Source: Plutella xylostella (Eukaryota > Arthropoda > Insecta > Lepidoptera > Plutellidae). From it: a stretch of DNA of 64,000 nucleotides. Below are positions 1 to 10,099 of the stretch, in pieces. Position 1 is the stretch's first letter. Every line of letters begins with the position of its first letter. The stretch is taken from positions 2,802,501-2,866,500 of the forward strand of contig NC_063998.1 in assembly GCF_932276165.1 (NCBI RefSeq). The letters run 5' to 3'. The notes below the pieces were generated by a model. The model saw only the letters and a program-made list of their open reading frames with translations, did no database searches and was not told the origin of the DNA. Made by a program: the position numbers and the translations under genes.

Positions 1-759
1 ATAGTACCTCATGATTACTTCCCAAATATGAACTAATTTATTGGATGAAGATCTTCGGACTGGGAAGCAACCTATAAGAGGCACTAGGGACATAGACTCT
101 GGTCCAGTCAGGCCGTGGTGAAGCAGGTCCCGCAGGTTCACCGAGAGGTGGCGGCGGACCGCAGTAGTCAGTGGAGCATCATTGATAACCACACCACCTT
201 CCTCTGACTCACTGTCATAGCTCTCAATGGTGGACTGAGCTGGCCTGTCCCGAGAGACCAGACTGAGGACCCCATCTATAGACATCTCTAGCTTGGCTCT
301 CAAGTTTCCCCAGTGAATAACTATAGTAGAAGACTTGCTCTCAAACTTTTTATTGGTATTAGGAGAACAACCAAACTGCGACACAGTAAATATCTGTATC
401 AATGTAGAAGCTTTCCTCATCAAGTTAATAGTTTCAGTTCTGAGATCATCATTGTTAATTTTACTTCTTGAACTTCTAAATGAACTTTCTGGCTTCCCAA
501 TATTTTTGGTCTCAATATTGATTTTTGGCTTTGGTTTCTCATTTTGCAGCTCTTCACTTTTCATGACTCTGATGAATGTTTGCATGTCTTCAATGTGGCC
601 CTGCAGTTTAGCTATCACTTCATCTTTAGACAGTTGTCTGTCGGAGTACTGGCGGACGGCACAGTTGATTTGGTGTCTCAACTCGTCAGCAGTTAGAGGT
701 TGATGGCAGCCCTCTTGTACGCTGCGGTCAATTTCAGTTCTGAGGTGCTCGATGAGGGA
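1..759 (-). pseudogene. Partial second copy of RUNDC1 coding sequence
   Basis: This stretch matches 1917-2675 of the intact RUNDC1 gene without a gap (constant offset of 1916) and then stops matching abruptly at about 759. It covers the middle of the protein, from the coiled-coil part into the RUN domain, and runs off the left edge of the window. I counted about 18 single-base differences. Apart from one Thr-to-Ile change (ACC to ATT) those I translated are silent, so the reading frame looks preserved. No splice acceptor or start codon is seen at the inner boundary, so on its own it cannot make RUNDC1. It may be a partial tandem duplicate, an exon of a second copy outside the window, or an allelic haplotype placed next to the main copy. 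Confidence 0.85.
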
Positions 760-1511
760 ATAGTCATTTGAATGTTAATTACCTAATTTATTGTCTACCC
801 CAGCATTTTGTAAATACTGCTAATGTAATCATCATGTCTGTTCTAAGATGATCTTTTTATTAAGTGTCTTTTGCAAGTATTCTGCAATATTTATGTTATG
901 TAATATTTTTATTGTAATAAGTTAAAGTTTAAATATATGTGTATTAATTAAACTCATTAGTTTAATTTCCTTGAAGTAGTGGGGATGAGGAGTTGAATTT
1001 ATTAAGACAAAAACAATTTAGGAGATGCTTCAACTACTTTATATTAATATTTAGTTTGAATACATTGCACAGCTTTGGTAGACTTCTTTGGTACATTAAT
1101 AAATTTTTCAGATCTTAAAATGAGACAAATAGTGTTAAATATATTACAGGCTATAACAAATTGTACTTTCATAGTAACTACAACTTTACAAACATTGTAT
1201 TCAAGTATTTAAACAATTCCCGACCCCGACACACAAACCCAAGTGCAAACTAAACTACAATTAAAAACTAGGAGTTATAATAATGTGGATAATCATTACA
1301 ATTACTGATACAATACTTAATATAATTCTTTGGAATGGTTTTGTTACTTGTAAATCAAAACTGTTTACATTCTATCACATAAATATTATTTTTACATAAT
1401 ATAAGACTAGATTGGTAAATTATATAAATGCAATTTATGATTCTTAAGTTTAGAAGGCATTGTAAATGATTGATTATGTAAGTAAAAATGATTATTCTTA
1501 ACAAATGACGC
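760..1511. other. AT-rich non-coding DNA downstream of RUNDC1
   Basis: About 750 bases of AT-rich sequence lie between the partial RUNDC1 copy and the 3' end of RUNDC1. It probably holds the RUNDC1 3' untranslated region. I see no other gene, and the short ORF at 1355-1555 is AT-rich and overlaps the RUNDC1 end. Confidence 0.5.
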
Positions 1512-3182
1512 CTACATAAATACATCTTTGATATTTTGGAACTGTTTGACTGCAAGGTCTACTGGCAAATCAAAGTTATATGGTGTCAGTCGATCTAAAC
1601 TTTGCAAAGCATCTTGGAAGCCAGTATTGACAACATAACTTGTGGACGAATAATACGCATCTACTAACGATCGACATTTCAGCATAATATTTAACCAAAT
1701 GACAAGTTTGTGTGCATTCAGTGCAGCACAAACAAAAGCTTTAAAATGTGCATCGTAACTTCTCTTGTAGGGAGTATGTGAAGCCAAGATGCTGCCTATT
1801 GTACTGAGTAGACTTTGCTTGTTGGAGATAGCCGTGCCTCCCACTATGTCCAAATTGAAGCTTTGGCTGAGCTTCCTGGCTGGTGTAGAGTTGAATGCGT
1901 CTCCATCATTCAGTTCATAGTACCTCATGATTACTTCCCAAATATGAACTAATTTATTGGATGAAGATCTTCGGACTGGGAAGCAACCTATAAGAGGCAC
2001 TAGGGACATAGACTCTGGTCCAGTCAAGCCATGGTGAAGCAGGTCCCGCAGGTTTACTGAGAGGTGGCGACGGACAGCAGTAGTCAGTGGAGCATCATTG
2101 ATAACCACACCCCCTTCCTCAGACTCACTGTCATAACTCTCAATGGTGGACTGAGCTGGCCTGTCCCGAGACACCAGACTGAGAACACCGTCTATAGACA
2201 TCTCTAGCTTGGCTCGCAAGTTGCCCCAGTGGGTAACTATAGTAGAAGACTTGCTCTCAAACTTTTTATTGGTATTAGGAGAACAACCAAACTGCGACAC
2301 AGTAAATATCTGTATCAATGTAGAAGCTTTCCTCATCAAGTTAATAGTTTCAGTTCTGAGATCATCATTGTTAATTTTACTTCTTGAACTTCTAAATGAA
2401 CTTTCTGGCTTCCCAATATTTTTGGTCTCAATATTGATTTTTGGCTTTGGTTTCTCATTTTGCAGCTCTTCACTTTTCATGACTCTGATGAATGTTTGCA
2501 TGTCTTCAATGTGGCCCTGCAGTTTAGCTATCACTTCATCTTTGGACAGTTGTCTGTCGGAGTACTGGCGGACAGCACAGTTGATTTGGTGTCTCAACTC
2601 GTCAGCAGTTAGAGGTTGATGGCAGCCCTCCTGTACGCTGCGGTCAATTTCAGTTCTGAGGTGTTCTATGAGGGATTTGTGTTGAGTGTGTTCTTCACCG
2701 CTGGGGGGTTGGACGGCGAATCTCTCGAGTTCTTTAAGTTGGGCTTTGAGTCTGTCGACAAAGAGAGCTTGTTGGTCGCGCTGCCGGCGCACGCGGCGCT
2801 CGAGCGCGGCGCACTGGTCGCAGCCGCCGGGCCGGTCCCCCGCGCCGCACCCCTCGCCCGCCCCGCGCGCCTCACCCACCCCGCGCGAAGTGAACTCCTC
2901 CAGCGCCTTCAACATCACATCTTTCTCTTCAGGCGACGCTTTCAGGATCTGCCGCAGACGGAACTCGACTTGCGCGAGGTGTGACGTCAGAGAGAACACG
3001 GAGGACGACAGCAGCTCTTGCTCCTCCTCCAGCGCGTGGAGGCGGTCGCCGGGCGCCCCCGCCGTCTCCCCCTCCTCATCGCAGCTCTCCCGCGGCGCCC
3101 CCAGCGGCTCGCAGCGAGGCTCTTGCCAGATAGGAATACCTTCGCCACAGTCATCCTCGTAGTCGCTCAAGTTATCCATCAA
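1512..3182 (-). CDS. RUNDC1: RUN domain-containing protein 1
   Basis: A single-exon ORF of 556 residues. The N-terminus is acidic (MMDNLSDYEDDCGEG). It is followed by predicted coiled-coil segments (about residues 48-90 and 125-240, with heptad-like stretches such as ALEEEQELLSSSVFSLTSHL), a Lys/Ser-rich linker, and a C-terminal RUN domain from about residue 370 to the end (LRDLLHHGL, SLVPLIGCFP, HIWEVIMRYYELNDG). This order and length fit animal RUNDC1, whose human form is about 610 residues. RUN domains bind small GTPases of the Rab/Rap type and act in vesicle traffic; the exact role of RUNDC1 is poorly defined. It stands head-to-head with PHB2, 587 bp apart. The exon is strongly GC-rich near its 5' end (about 2750-3130). 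A near-identical partial copy lies downstream at 1-759. Confidence 0.87.
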   Translation of the reverse strand: MMDNLSDYEDDCGEGIPIWQEPRCEPLGAPRESCDEEGETAGAPGDRLHALEEEQELLSSSVFSLTSHLAQVEFRLRQILKASPEEKDVMLKALEEFTSRGVGEARGAGEGCGAGDRPGGCDQCAALERRVRRQRDQQALFVDRLKAQLKELERFAVQPPSGEEHTQHKSLIEHLRTEIDRSVQEGCHQPLTADELRHQINCAVRQYSDRQLSKDEVIAKLQGHIEDMQTFIRVMKSEELQNEKPKPKINIETKNIGKPESSFRSSRSKINNDDLRTETINLMRKASTLIQIFTVSQFGCSPNTNKKFESKSSTIVTHWGNLRAKLEMSIDGVLSLVSRDRPAQSTIESYDSESEEGGVVINDAPLTTAVRRHLSVNLRDLLHHGLTGPESMSLVPLIGCFPVRRSSSNKLVHIWEVIMRYYELNDGDAFNSTPARKLSQSFNLDIVGGTAISNKQSLLSTIGSILASHTPYKRSYDAHFKAFVCAALNAHKLVIWLNIMLKCRSLVDAYYSSTSYVVNTGFQDALQSLDRLTPYNFDLPVDLAVKQFQNIKDVFM

Positions 3183-3769
3183 AACTATTTACAACAACAA
3201 CTAACGCATTATTCTGCTATTGATTATCCATGCCACTGTACTGAGCTGGCAGCGAAATAAAAGAAAATAAATATATATTTTCATTGGAGACTGAAAGGGA
3301 AATCTTCAGGAAAATTTGACGTTTCAGTTTCAGTCATGACATTTTATTGATAACATTCAAAGATAGCGGGAAGCTGTTATTATTCTAAGATTTGTTTTTC
3401 ATGAAATTTCCTTGAATTTTTTACTATTGAAAAAAAATCTAATGATTATCGGCGGCAAGTTAACACAGCACCTGTAAGAATAAGAATTCTGCGAATTTTG
3501 CCACTAAATTCGTACCACCCACCCCCACCTAAGGAAATCTCTATAGGGAAATCCAAATGTGATAAGCTGATAAGTGTACGTCTACCCTAATTTAATTCAT
3601 TCATTTGATCACAGATAACCCTTCACATACATAATCATTCACTCACTTGCTCTTTTTGTCTCTGGCTATTGCACAATTTGTGGAATAGAATAGGTTAGGA
3701 ATAATTTCTTGTGATTTTCCTCAAGCGGCTGATAATATTACCTATTACTGTTATTGAATAGATTAAGAA
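3183..3769. promoter_or_regulatory. Shared intergenic region of RUNDC1 and PHB2
   Basis: A 587-bp gap between two divergently transcribed start codons, so it must hold both promoters and 5' untranslated regions. No TATA box stands out. The arrangement suggests a bidirectional promoter of housekeeping type. This is inferred from layout only. Confidence 0.5.
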
Positions 3770-4669
3770 ATGGCTCAAAGTAAACTAAACGATATGGCTG
3801 GCAAGTTTGCGAAGGGCGGCCCGCCGGGGTTGAACGTCGGACTAAAGGTAGCGGCCGTGCTTGGAGCGGCGGCCTACGGAGTCTCGCAGTCCCTGTTTAC
3901 TGTGGAGGGAGGCCACCGCGCCATCATGTTCAACAGAATAGGAGGCATCCAGAAGGAAGTCATGAGCGAAGGCCTACACTTCCGCCTGCCGTGGTTCCAG
4001 TACCCAATCATTTACGATATCCGATCCAGACCCAGGAAAATTTCATCACCCACCGGATCCAAAGACTTGCAAATGGTAAACATCTCCCTCCGTGTGCTCT
4101 CGCGACCAGACGCCAACGCGCTCCCCGTCATGTACAGACAGCTGGGCACTGACTACGATGAGAAAGTTTTACCTTCCATTTGCAATGAAGTACTGAAGTC
4201 AGTGGTGGCTAAATTCAATGCCTCCCAACTGATTACACAGCGTCAGCAGGTATCACTGCTCATCAGGAGGGAGTTGGTTGAACGTGCAGCTGATTTCAAC
4301 ATCATTCTTGATGATGTTTCTCTGACTGAGTTGAGTTTTGGTAAGGAGTACACTGCTGCGGTTGAAGCTAAGCAAGTTGCACAGCAGGAGGCTCAGCGAG
4401 CTGCTTTCGTAGTTGAAAGAGCCAAGCAGGAGCGTCAACAGAAGATTGTGCAGGCCGAGGGAGAGGCGGAGGCTGCGGAGATGTTGGGTAAGGCCATGGG
4501 AATGAACCCTGGATACCTGAAGCTAAGGAAGATCCGTGCCGCACAGAGCATTTCCAGGATGATTGCTCAATCTCAAAACAGAGTGTTCCTTCCTGGTAAC
4601 AGCTTGATGATCAACCTCCAAGACCCCACCTTTGACGACCTCTCGGAGAAGCTCACTAAGAAGAAGTAA
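3770..4669 (+). CDS. PHB2: Prohibitin-2
   Basis: An intronless ORF of 299 residues, the usual length for PHB2. It has an N-terminal hydrophobic anchor (about residues 22-40, VGLKVAAVLGAAAYGVSQSL), an SPFH/prohibitin domain (about 40-200; GGHRAIMFNRIGG, GLHFRLPWFQYPI, YDIRSRPR) and a long coiled coil (about 185-250; EAKQVAQQEAQRAAFVVERA). It ends in LTKKK. PHB2 forms ring complexes with PHB1 in the mitochondrial inner membrane, supports cristae and complex assembly, and acts as a mitophagy receptor. The start at 3770 is the first ATG of the conserved frame. AATAAA signals follow at 4808 and 4902. The same frame stays open for 34 codons after the TAA stop (separate entry). Confidence 0.97.
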   Translation: MAQSKLNDMAGKFAKGGPPGLNVGLKVAAVLGAAAYGVSQSLFTVEGGHRAIMFNRIGGIQKEVMSEGLHFRLPWFQYPIIYDIRSRPRKISSPTGSKDLQMVNISLRVLSRPDANALPVMYRQLGTDYDEKVLPSICNEVLKSVVAKFNASQLITQRQQVSLLIRRELVERAADFNIILDDVSLTELSFGKEYTAAVEAKQVAQQEAQRAAFVVERAKQERQQKIVQAEGEAEAAEMLGKAMGMNPGYLKLRKIRAAQSISRMIAQSQNRVFLPGNSLMINLQDPTFDDLSEKLTKKK

Positions 4670-4774
4670 CAGCTGGTGGAGGGAGAGAGCACCGAGGAGC
4701 AGCCGGTGCCGACCCTCACTGATGAAGAAGAGTTTGTTCTGCTACTGAATGGCACAACTTCCCACACTACTTAG
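4670..4774 (+). other. Coding-like in-frame extension after the PHB2 stop
   Basis: Directly after the PHB2 TAA the same frame continues for 34 sense codons to a TAG at 4772-4774. The predicted tail is acidic (QLVEGESTEEQPVPTLTDEE, then FVLLLNGTTSHTT). Codons are G/C-rich at the third position, like the gene itself, and the sequence becomes AT-rich right after the TAG. The bases after the stop are CAGCTG, close to the CAR-YYA readthrough context. Readthrough or an alternatively spliced end are possible; neither is proven. Confidence 0.45.
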
Positions 4775-5495
4775 TGCCCAAAGCATTTTGCTAATTAGCA
4801 TTTTACAAATAAAGAGATAAGTCAATATTATGGATCAGAGATGTTGCATTTTACGTTATTTAGTTGTAGGCTGTCTAGTATGTATGGGAATCTGAATTTG
4901 CAATAAAATGGTTGTATTCCCAAAACTTGCTTTTTATTTAATAAGAAAAGCATTTACATAGAATTAAATTTGAGCTTTTATAATATGGATCCAGGATGTA
5001 TCATATTATTTCATTGCACTCTCACTCCTTGTTGGGTTCGAAGATCATAGTGAGCATAATAAAATGTCCATTCAATGTGTTGATACTGATGAGCCTGCGT
5101 TATCCTTGGGCAAATCTTGACAGCATAATAATATTATTTACAAACCAGAAAATCGGCAATGAGAAAACAACATCAAGCGCTGCCCAAATTTATTATTGGT
5201 AGTCTTGCTCATGATCAAAACTGATAATAAGGTTATCAAAGGTTGTGGTGTTTAATAGGACAGGAAAATAATGAAGAGTCCCAGTCCACTAATCCAATCA
5301 ATAATAAACTCATCATCAATGATGTGCCATACAGGTTTAAGCTTGTGAATCATACTTACTTATTTCGTGGAAACCAACAAGGTTGATTACCGTTAATAAA
5401 TAAAATAAAATGAAAAAACCAGTGTATTAACAATTGATAATTTAATTAACTAATATTTTTAATATAAACACCTAAGTCGCAGGTCTTTTAAACAT
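4775..5495. other. PHB2 3' region and intergenic DNA
   Basis: Holds PHB2 polyadenylation signals (AATAAA at 4808-4813 and 4902-4907), then AT-rich sequence that probably includes the 3' untranslated region of the minus-strand NDUFV3-like gene. The ORF at 4996-5202 shows no recognisable protein. Confidence 0.5.
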
Positions 5496-5807
5496 TCACT
5501 TCTTGAGCGCAGACGGCTGTGGGCATCTGTATTTCAGCATTTCGATCTCCGCTTCGAAGTAGCTCATGTTGTTGTACTGGAAGTACTCTGGCACTTTGTA
5601 GGCGCCAGACTTGTTGGGCTCCACTCCAGGGCCCACAGGCTGTGACGCAGGAGCTATGCAAGCGCTGCTCAACCCTGGCACGTTCGGTACAGAAGGTTGG
5701 GAAGAGGCAGGTGGAACATTTGTGGAGCTGGGAGAGCCCTGGTTTCCTTCACTATATTTTCGGAAAATAGCCCGAGCCATGTTCGTCTTTAGTGGGAATC
5801 TCTTCAT
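5496..5807 (-). CDS. Complex I accessory subunit resembling NDUFV3
   Basis: A single-exon ORF of 103 residues. The N-terminus is basic and lacks acidic residues for about 18 positions (MKRFPLKTNMARAIFRKY), as in a mitochondrial presequence. A Ser/Pro-rich linker follows, then a conserved-looking end: YKVPEYFQYNNMSYFEAEIE and LKYRCPQPSALKK. The pattern of an aromatic-rich YxYxxxSYF/TFxD segment followed by RxPQPS resembles the C-terminus of NDUFV3, the small flavoprotein-module subunit of NADH:ubiquinone oxidoreductase. In that family only the C-terminal part is conserved and the linker varies. The start is the first ATG after an in-frame stop-rich leader. I recognise only the C-terminal motif, so the assignment is moderate. 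Confidence 0.6.
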   Translation of the reverse strand: MKRFPLKTNMARAIFRKYSEGNQGSPSSTNVPPASSQPSVPNVPGLSSACIAPASQPVGPGVEPNKSGAYKVPEYFQYNNMSYFEAEIEMLKYRCPQPSALKK

Positions 5808-5948
5808 GGTGGTGCCTTTGATTTATTTACGAAAATTTGTTACACAATCAAAATACCCAGCTTTGTGACTTGAGTTGAGTAAATATTAGTCTGTGTTTTG
5901 AGGTTTGACATTTTAGTTTATCGTACAGAGTAACAAATCGTTTCCTTA

Positions 5949-7063
5949 TACCCCATTTACACTCTCGCACGAGTGGCGAGGCGAGCGACAAGGCGAGGGG
6001 CGAGGCGCGAGTGTGAACAGACGCTCGTGGCTCGCCTCCTCGCTCGCCTCGCCACTCACGGCGCTCGCGTCCGGAGCGGTTTTTGGGGCACGAGTCAAAG
6101 GAGCTCGCGTCGCACGCGAGCGGGTGTTTACACTCTCGCGTCCACTTCATTCTGGCTTCTACATCGTGCCGCGCAGGTTGTGTTCGTCGTCGTATAATTA
6201 TAACGTAGTGTTTTTTCCTCAGTTGTATAATGGATTGGTCGCAAGACGAAACATTTAATTTCATATAAGTAAATATTTCAATAAAATAATAATAACAAAA
6301 AAACACTAAAACGTAAGAAATAAAAGCAGTACTTACCTGCTTAGATATATTAGTACTGTCACATAGAATAGGTCTAAACCATGTCTAAACCTTAAATTAT
6401 TTCTTACGTTTTAGTGGTTTTTTGAAGTCGTTTTTTTATCATTATTTTATTTTATTACTTATTTATACTTAGTTTATTTGCAATAATTGACAATCAAAAT
6501 TAAGAAGCAAATGATACCTATAAGTCCTACTAGTCAGTAGTAAACACGAAGTAGTTGCTATATACCTACCGTTGAGGAGTTCCCTTGACTACCTTCCGTT
6601 TCCATCATCAGATCAGCTCAAGGTCACCATCATATTTTTTTTAATGTTAAAAATATAGGTAAGTACCTATGTAGTTTCTAAAATTCATTAACTACAATCG
6701 GTTAATAGGTACCCAAAATGGAAATTCGTAGCCTGTTTTTAACCCTTTACCCACCCTTGGAGGTGGAATCAAAATTTGAAAAAAATGGGACCACATGGGA
6801 TCTCAACCCAATACATAAAAAAAAGAATTTTCAAAATCGGTCCATAAACGGCGAAGTAATCGGTGATCATACATAAATTCTTTATTGTTGCGGCTAAAAC
6901 TTCGACGTCCTTCATCGTTGCTAGCTCAAAGACAACTGAACTCTGCACGAGAGTGTAAACACCCACTCGCGTCACACGCGAGTGGGTGTTTACATTCGCG
7001 CCTCCACACGAGTGACGAGGCGAGCGAGGAGGCGAGGGCCGAGGCGAGAGTGTAAATGGGGTA
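5949..7063. mobile_element. Non-autonomous Harbinger-like DNA element
   Basis: The ends are 20-bp perfect inverted repeats, TACCCCATTTACACTCTCGC at 5949 and its complement ending at 7063, flanked by TTA on both sides (5946-5948 and 7064-7066). A 3-bp TWA target duplication is typical of PIF/Harbinger. Just inside each end are GC-rich runs of GAGGCGAG-type repeats, which produce long spurious ORFs (for example 5848-6306 minus). No transposase is present. At 6230-6268 a short ORF, MDWSQDETFNFI then stop, follows a good splice acceptor (TTTTTTCCTCAG) and may be the start of the MADF/Myb-like protein that Harbinger elements carry. A further 20-bp perfect inverted repeat lies at 6304-6323 and 6397-6416. 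Confidence 0.75.
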
Positions 7064-7066
7064 TTA

Positions 7067-8088
7067 GAATATGGAATCGAGCTGTAAACTTATTGTTTTT
7101 AGCAAGCGTCTAATAACCGCGGTTGTGACCGCAGAGAAAAAAAACACTACGATAGTTGTGGAAAGCAACGGCTGCCCGTACTTCGTAAGGGCTACTCTAC
7201 TTATCTTCTAGCATTGCTATTCCAAACACTATTCCATTCCCTACTTTAGAGTCTTTTGTCACCATGATATCAAGGATTAGACCACTATCCACCATATCAG
7301 TCTCAAAGCTATGCATGGAGGACATCCCGCGTCGGGAGCGCGCCACCGGAGCTACAAAAACCAGTCCGTATAATATGTAGGGAGACTCACAAGAAGACTG
7401 TTTAAGATAATTTTAAGTTTTGTTTTGTTTTTGAAATTTTATGTCACTCTTGTGTGACATACACTGTTTATGTTTTACTAATATAAATTCACTTTAGTCA
7501 AGTCATTTTTGGTACCCCAAGATAAGGGCTGAGCCTAGTTTGGGGACCCCTGCTCCTTGTGATTAATAATAATAATATATCTTTATTTCAGGTGTAAAAA
7601 GCCCATATCATATCCTAATTACATTACATTTACATTCATAAAATTAAAAGATACAAAAGTTGGCCGTGTGTGAGATGTCCCCACATATTTATTTAAATAT
7701 CATTGTGGTAAACATCAAATTAATGTCCAATTCAGACGTGTGCATAGATTTAGTTTAAGTATAATACCTTGTTTAATATAATTATAGTAAAAATGTAACA
7801 TTTCTTTTGCGCAATAAAGATTTCTTTATTATTATTATATATTTATTAATACTTACTCCTTCCATGCACCCTGGTTCCTGGCTGGTTTATAAAGTTATTA
7901 TTTATGTTGTTTGATCATTGACTTGCTATAGGGCCACTTATGTTCTTAGGGTAGGGAGGGCCCTATCAGTTGGGTAGTGTAAAGTTATTATTATTAATTT
8001 ATTTTTTTGGCAACATAGAATGCACTAATGTCAAACTAAACTAGATATTTTGTACCTATGTGCAAAAAAATATTGTCATCTATAAAAT
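7067..8088. other. Intergenic DNA with decayed repeats
   Basis: No gene seen. Pieces look like ends of dispersed repeats, for example a run near 7660-7695 (GGCCGTGTGTGAGATGTCCC) also found in the SINE near 18340, and a polyadenylation-like AATAATAATATATCTTTATT near 7565. Confidence 0.4.
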
Positions 8089-9802
8089 ATGCCGCGAAAA
8101 ATCAAAAACATTAATGATCTACTTAAACTTCAAAAAAGAGGGTGATGCAGGTAGTGTGCCGTTACAGATAATAAACTAGGTCCAAAAAAGAACAGCTGAT
8201 GCCACTAGATCCGGCATAGCAACAGTGTGGAGGATTTCTAAAGAAGCTACTAGCTCTGGATTCCCGGGGGAATTTAAAACACCTGGTCAAATAAGGAGTA
8301 GTGTTAAACGGGTTACAGGTATAAATAAATTTGACCTGGGTATCATAAAGTGAGTTATGCACAATTACTTTTAATTTACCTGTAATTTGGAAACTTCGAA
8401 ACAAATTAAGACAAGATTATAACATCAACATCCTAGGGTCAGAGAAGAGTTTAAAGCGGTTAATCCGCAGTAAGTATAGGGTTTAAATCCACTCAGGGGC
8501 CGTCCATTAATCACGTGAGGTCGTTTTTCTCATTTTCTGACCCCCCCTCCCCCCTGGTGATATTTGGTGAGGTTTGGGACCAACCCCCCCTCCCCCCCCT
8601 GGATCACGTGTATTTTTTTGGAAGTCTATGTAAAGGCAATTTTTGACTAGAAAAATATAGGTCATAAGTACTACAAATCGTTAAAATTTTTGCGCCGTCC
8701 AAAATATCGGTTCAGAAATACCAAATTTTTGACAAAAAATTAATACACGTGATGTCTAACGAGAACCCCCCCTTCCCCCCTCGTGATGTTTCGTGAGGTT
8801 TTCAGTACCCCCTCCCCCCCTTTGAGCCTCACGTGATTAATGGACGGCCCCTCACACCAAAAATAATCAGAAACTTTTTATTGAAGATGCAAATGCACGT
8901 TTACACAGGATTACATTTCTTCATAAAATTTAACATTATCGTCAAGAGGGAAAGCCCATTATTTACACTGGTGAAACAAGCTAAGATTCAACTCTACTCA
9001 ATCCAGATTCACAAAAGACACAAAGACGCAAAAAATCTGCTGCAAAAAAAGAGCGTGTGGTTATTGTTCCTGCAGGCTCGGAAAACGGCTTTATCAAAAA
9101 CGTGATAGTCACTTTTAAAGAGCGCATATTTAATAAAGAAAATCGGGATTTTATTAGTTATGAAAATTATGAAAAATGGCTTCGTACACAGTACCAACCA
9201 AACCAATACCAAATAACTATCCCACAGCATTCGGTAGTAGTGGTCAATTACGATTTATACACTAAAGTTCAATTAACTCAGCATCATCAGATCTACTAAA
9301 GCTGCTAACTAACTAGTTAAAAGAAAATAATGCTAATAATAATGTTAATTAACTAGTTAAAAGAAAATAAAGTCCAATACGAAGAAAAATTGTTAAAGCC
9401 TGAATTGTACCAATTACTTAATTAAAATAAATAATGAAAACCGTAACATTTCTTGTCTAGAAAAAGTTATGAATGAACATAATATGACAGTTACTACTTC
9501 AAATTCCATCTTATCACCCAGATCTCAATGCCATACATTTAGCTTGGTTTGATATAGTTAAAGCAACATATTGTTTCAAGCAAAAAAAACCTTGGAAGCG
9601 AAGGTAAACCTGATGGATGCTCAAGATTGGTCAGTTTTTTGTACAAAAGTAAAGGAAATTGCGAATGAATATAATGAAAGTGATCATGTGATACATGATG
9701 ATGGACCAGCTACATTTTGACGATAACATAGATTTGTTTGATTTCAATGATGACTCCAATATTGATAAAGGGGTTTACCAGGAATCTGAGGATGACTCCT
9801 AA
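8089..9802 (+). pseudogene. Decayed IS630/Tc1-like DDE transposase
   Basis: Conceptual translation over several broken frames follows one protein. It begins MPRKIKNINDLLKLQ at 8089. Next comes a helix-turn-helix part (TADATRSGIATVWRISKEAT, then GFPGEFKTPGQIRSSVKR). The catalytic-domain remnant lies at about 9053-9290 (RVVIVPAGSENGFI, YENYEKWLRTQY, QHSVVVVNYDLYTKVQL). The tail resembles HPDLN-IxxxW plus an acidic end, WSVFCTKVKEIANEYNESDH and later QESEDDS. The order matches the large group of arthropod Tc1/IS630-type transposases whose intact core reads VVxDNAPYH; here the Asp is Asn and the Asn-Ala-Pro is lost. It has many stops and frameshifts, and a MITE at 8495-8852 splits it. Confidence 0.7.
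8495..8852. mobile_element. Palindromic-end MITE inside the transposase remnant
   Basis: A 26-bp perfect inverted repeat (8495-8520 and 8827-8852, containing GGCCGTCCATTAATCACGTG) bounds a 358-bp insert with long C-runs. It interrupts the transposase remnant: the protein-like reading resumes directly after it. I see no clean target duplication. Confidence 0.7.
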
Positions 9803-9829
9803 AGTTCATCATAGGAGTTGAGCATAATA

Positions 9830-10087
9830 CACACACACGCACTCACGCCTTGTACTAATGTACTCCCTTGCGGGGTAGGCAGAGGTACATTGCTGCACCC
9901 ACTTTTCGCCAGCGTGTTATGTTAGTCCCAATGTAATAGGGGGCGGGCCTATTGCCATTTTACGGACACATCCAAGACCTGAGAACAAATATTTGTGTTT
10001 AAACAAATATCTGCCCCAGCCGGGAATCGAACCCGGGACCATCGGCTCTGTAGTCGGGTCACTAACCACTACGCCATTCGGTCGTCA
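9830..10087 (-). mobile_element. tRNA-derived SINE, copy 1
   Basis: Read on the minus strand it starts with a tRNA-like head (GACCGAATGGCGTAGTGG as A box, GGTTCGATTCCCGGCTGGGG as B box) and ends in a GTGTGTGT tail. A 12-bp target duplication TTGAGCATAATA flanks it (9818-9829 and 10088-10099). Related copies lie at 49627-49894 and 18118-18366. Confidence 0.85.
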
Positions 10088-10099
10088 TTGAGCATAATA

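Noticed and set aside
2209..3260. Several plus-strand ORFs opposite RUNDC1
   Set aside because: They are antisense shadows of the GC-rich RUNDC1 coding exon.
5848..6306. 152-residue minus-strand ORF and overlapping plus ORFs rich in Arg/Ala
   Set aside because: They arise from GAGGCGAG-type repeats at the end of the Harbinger-like element.
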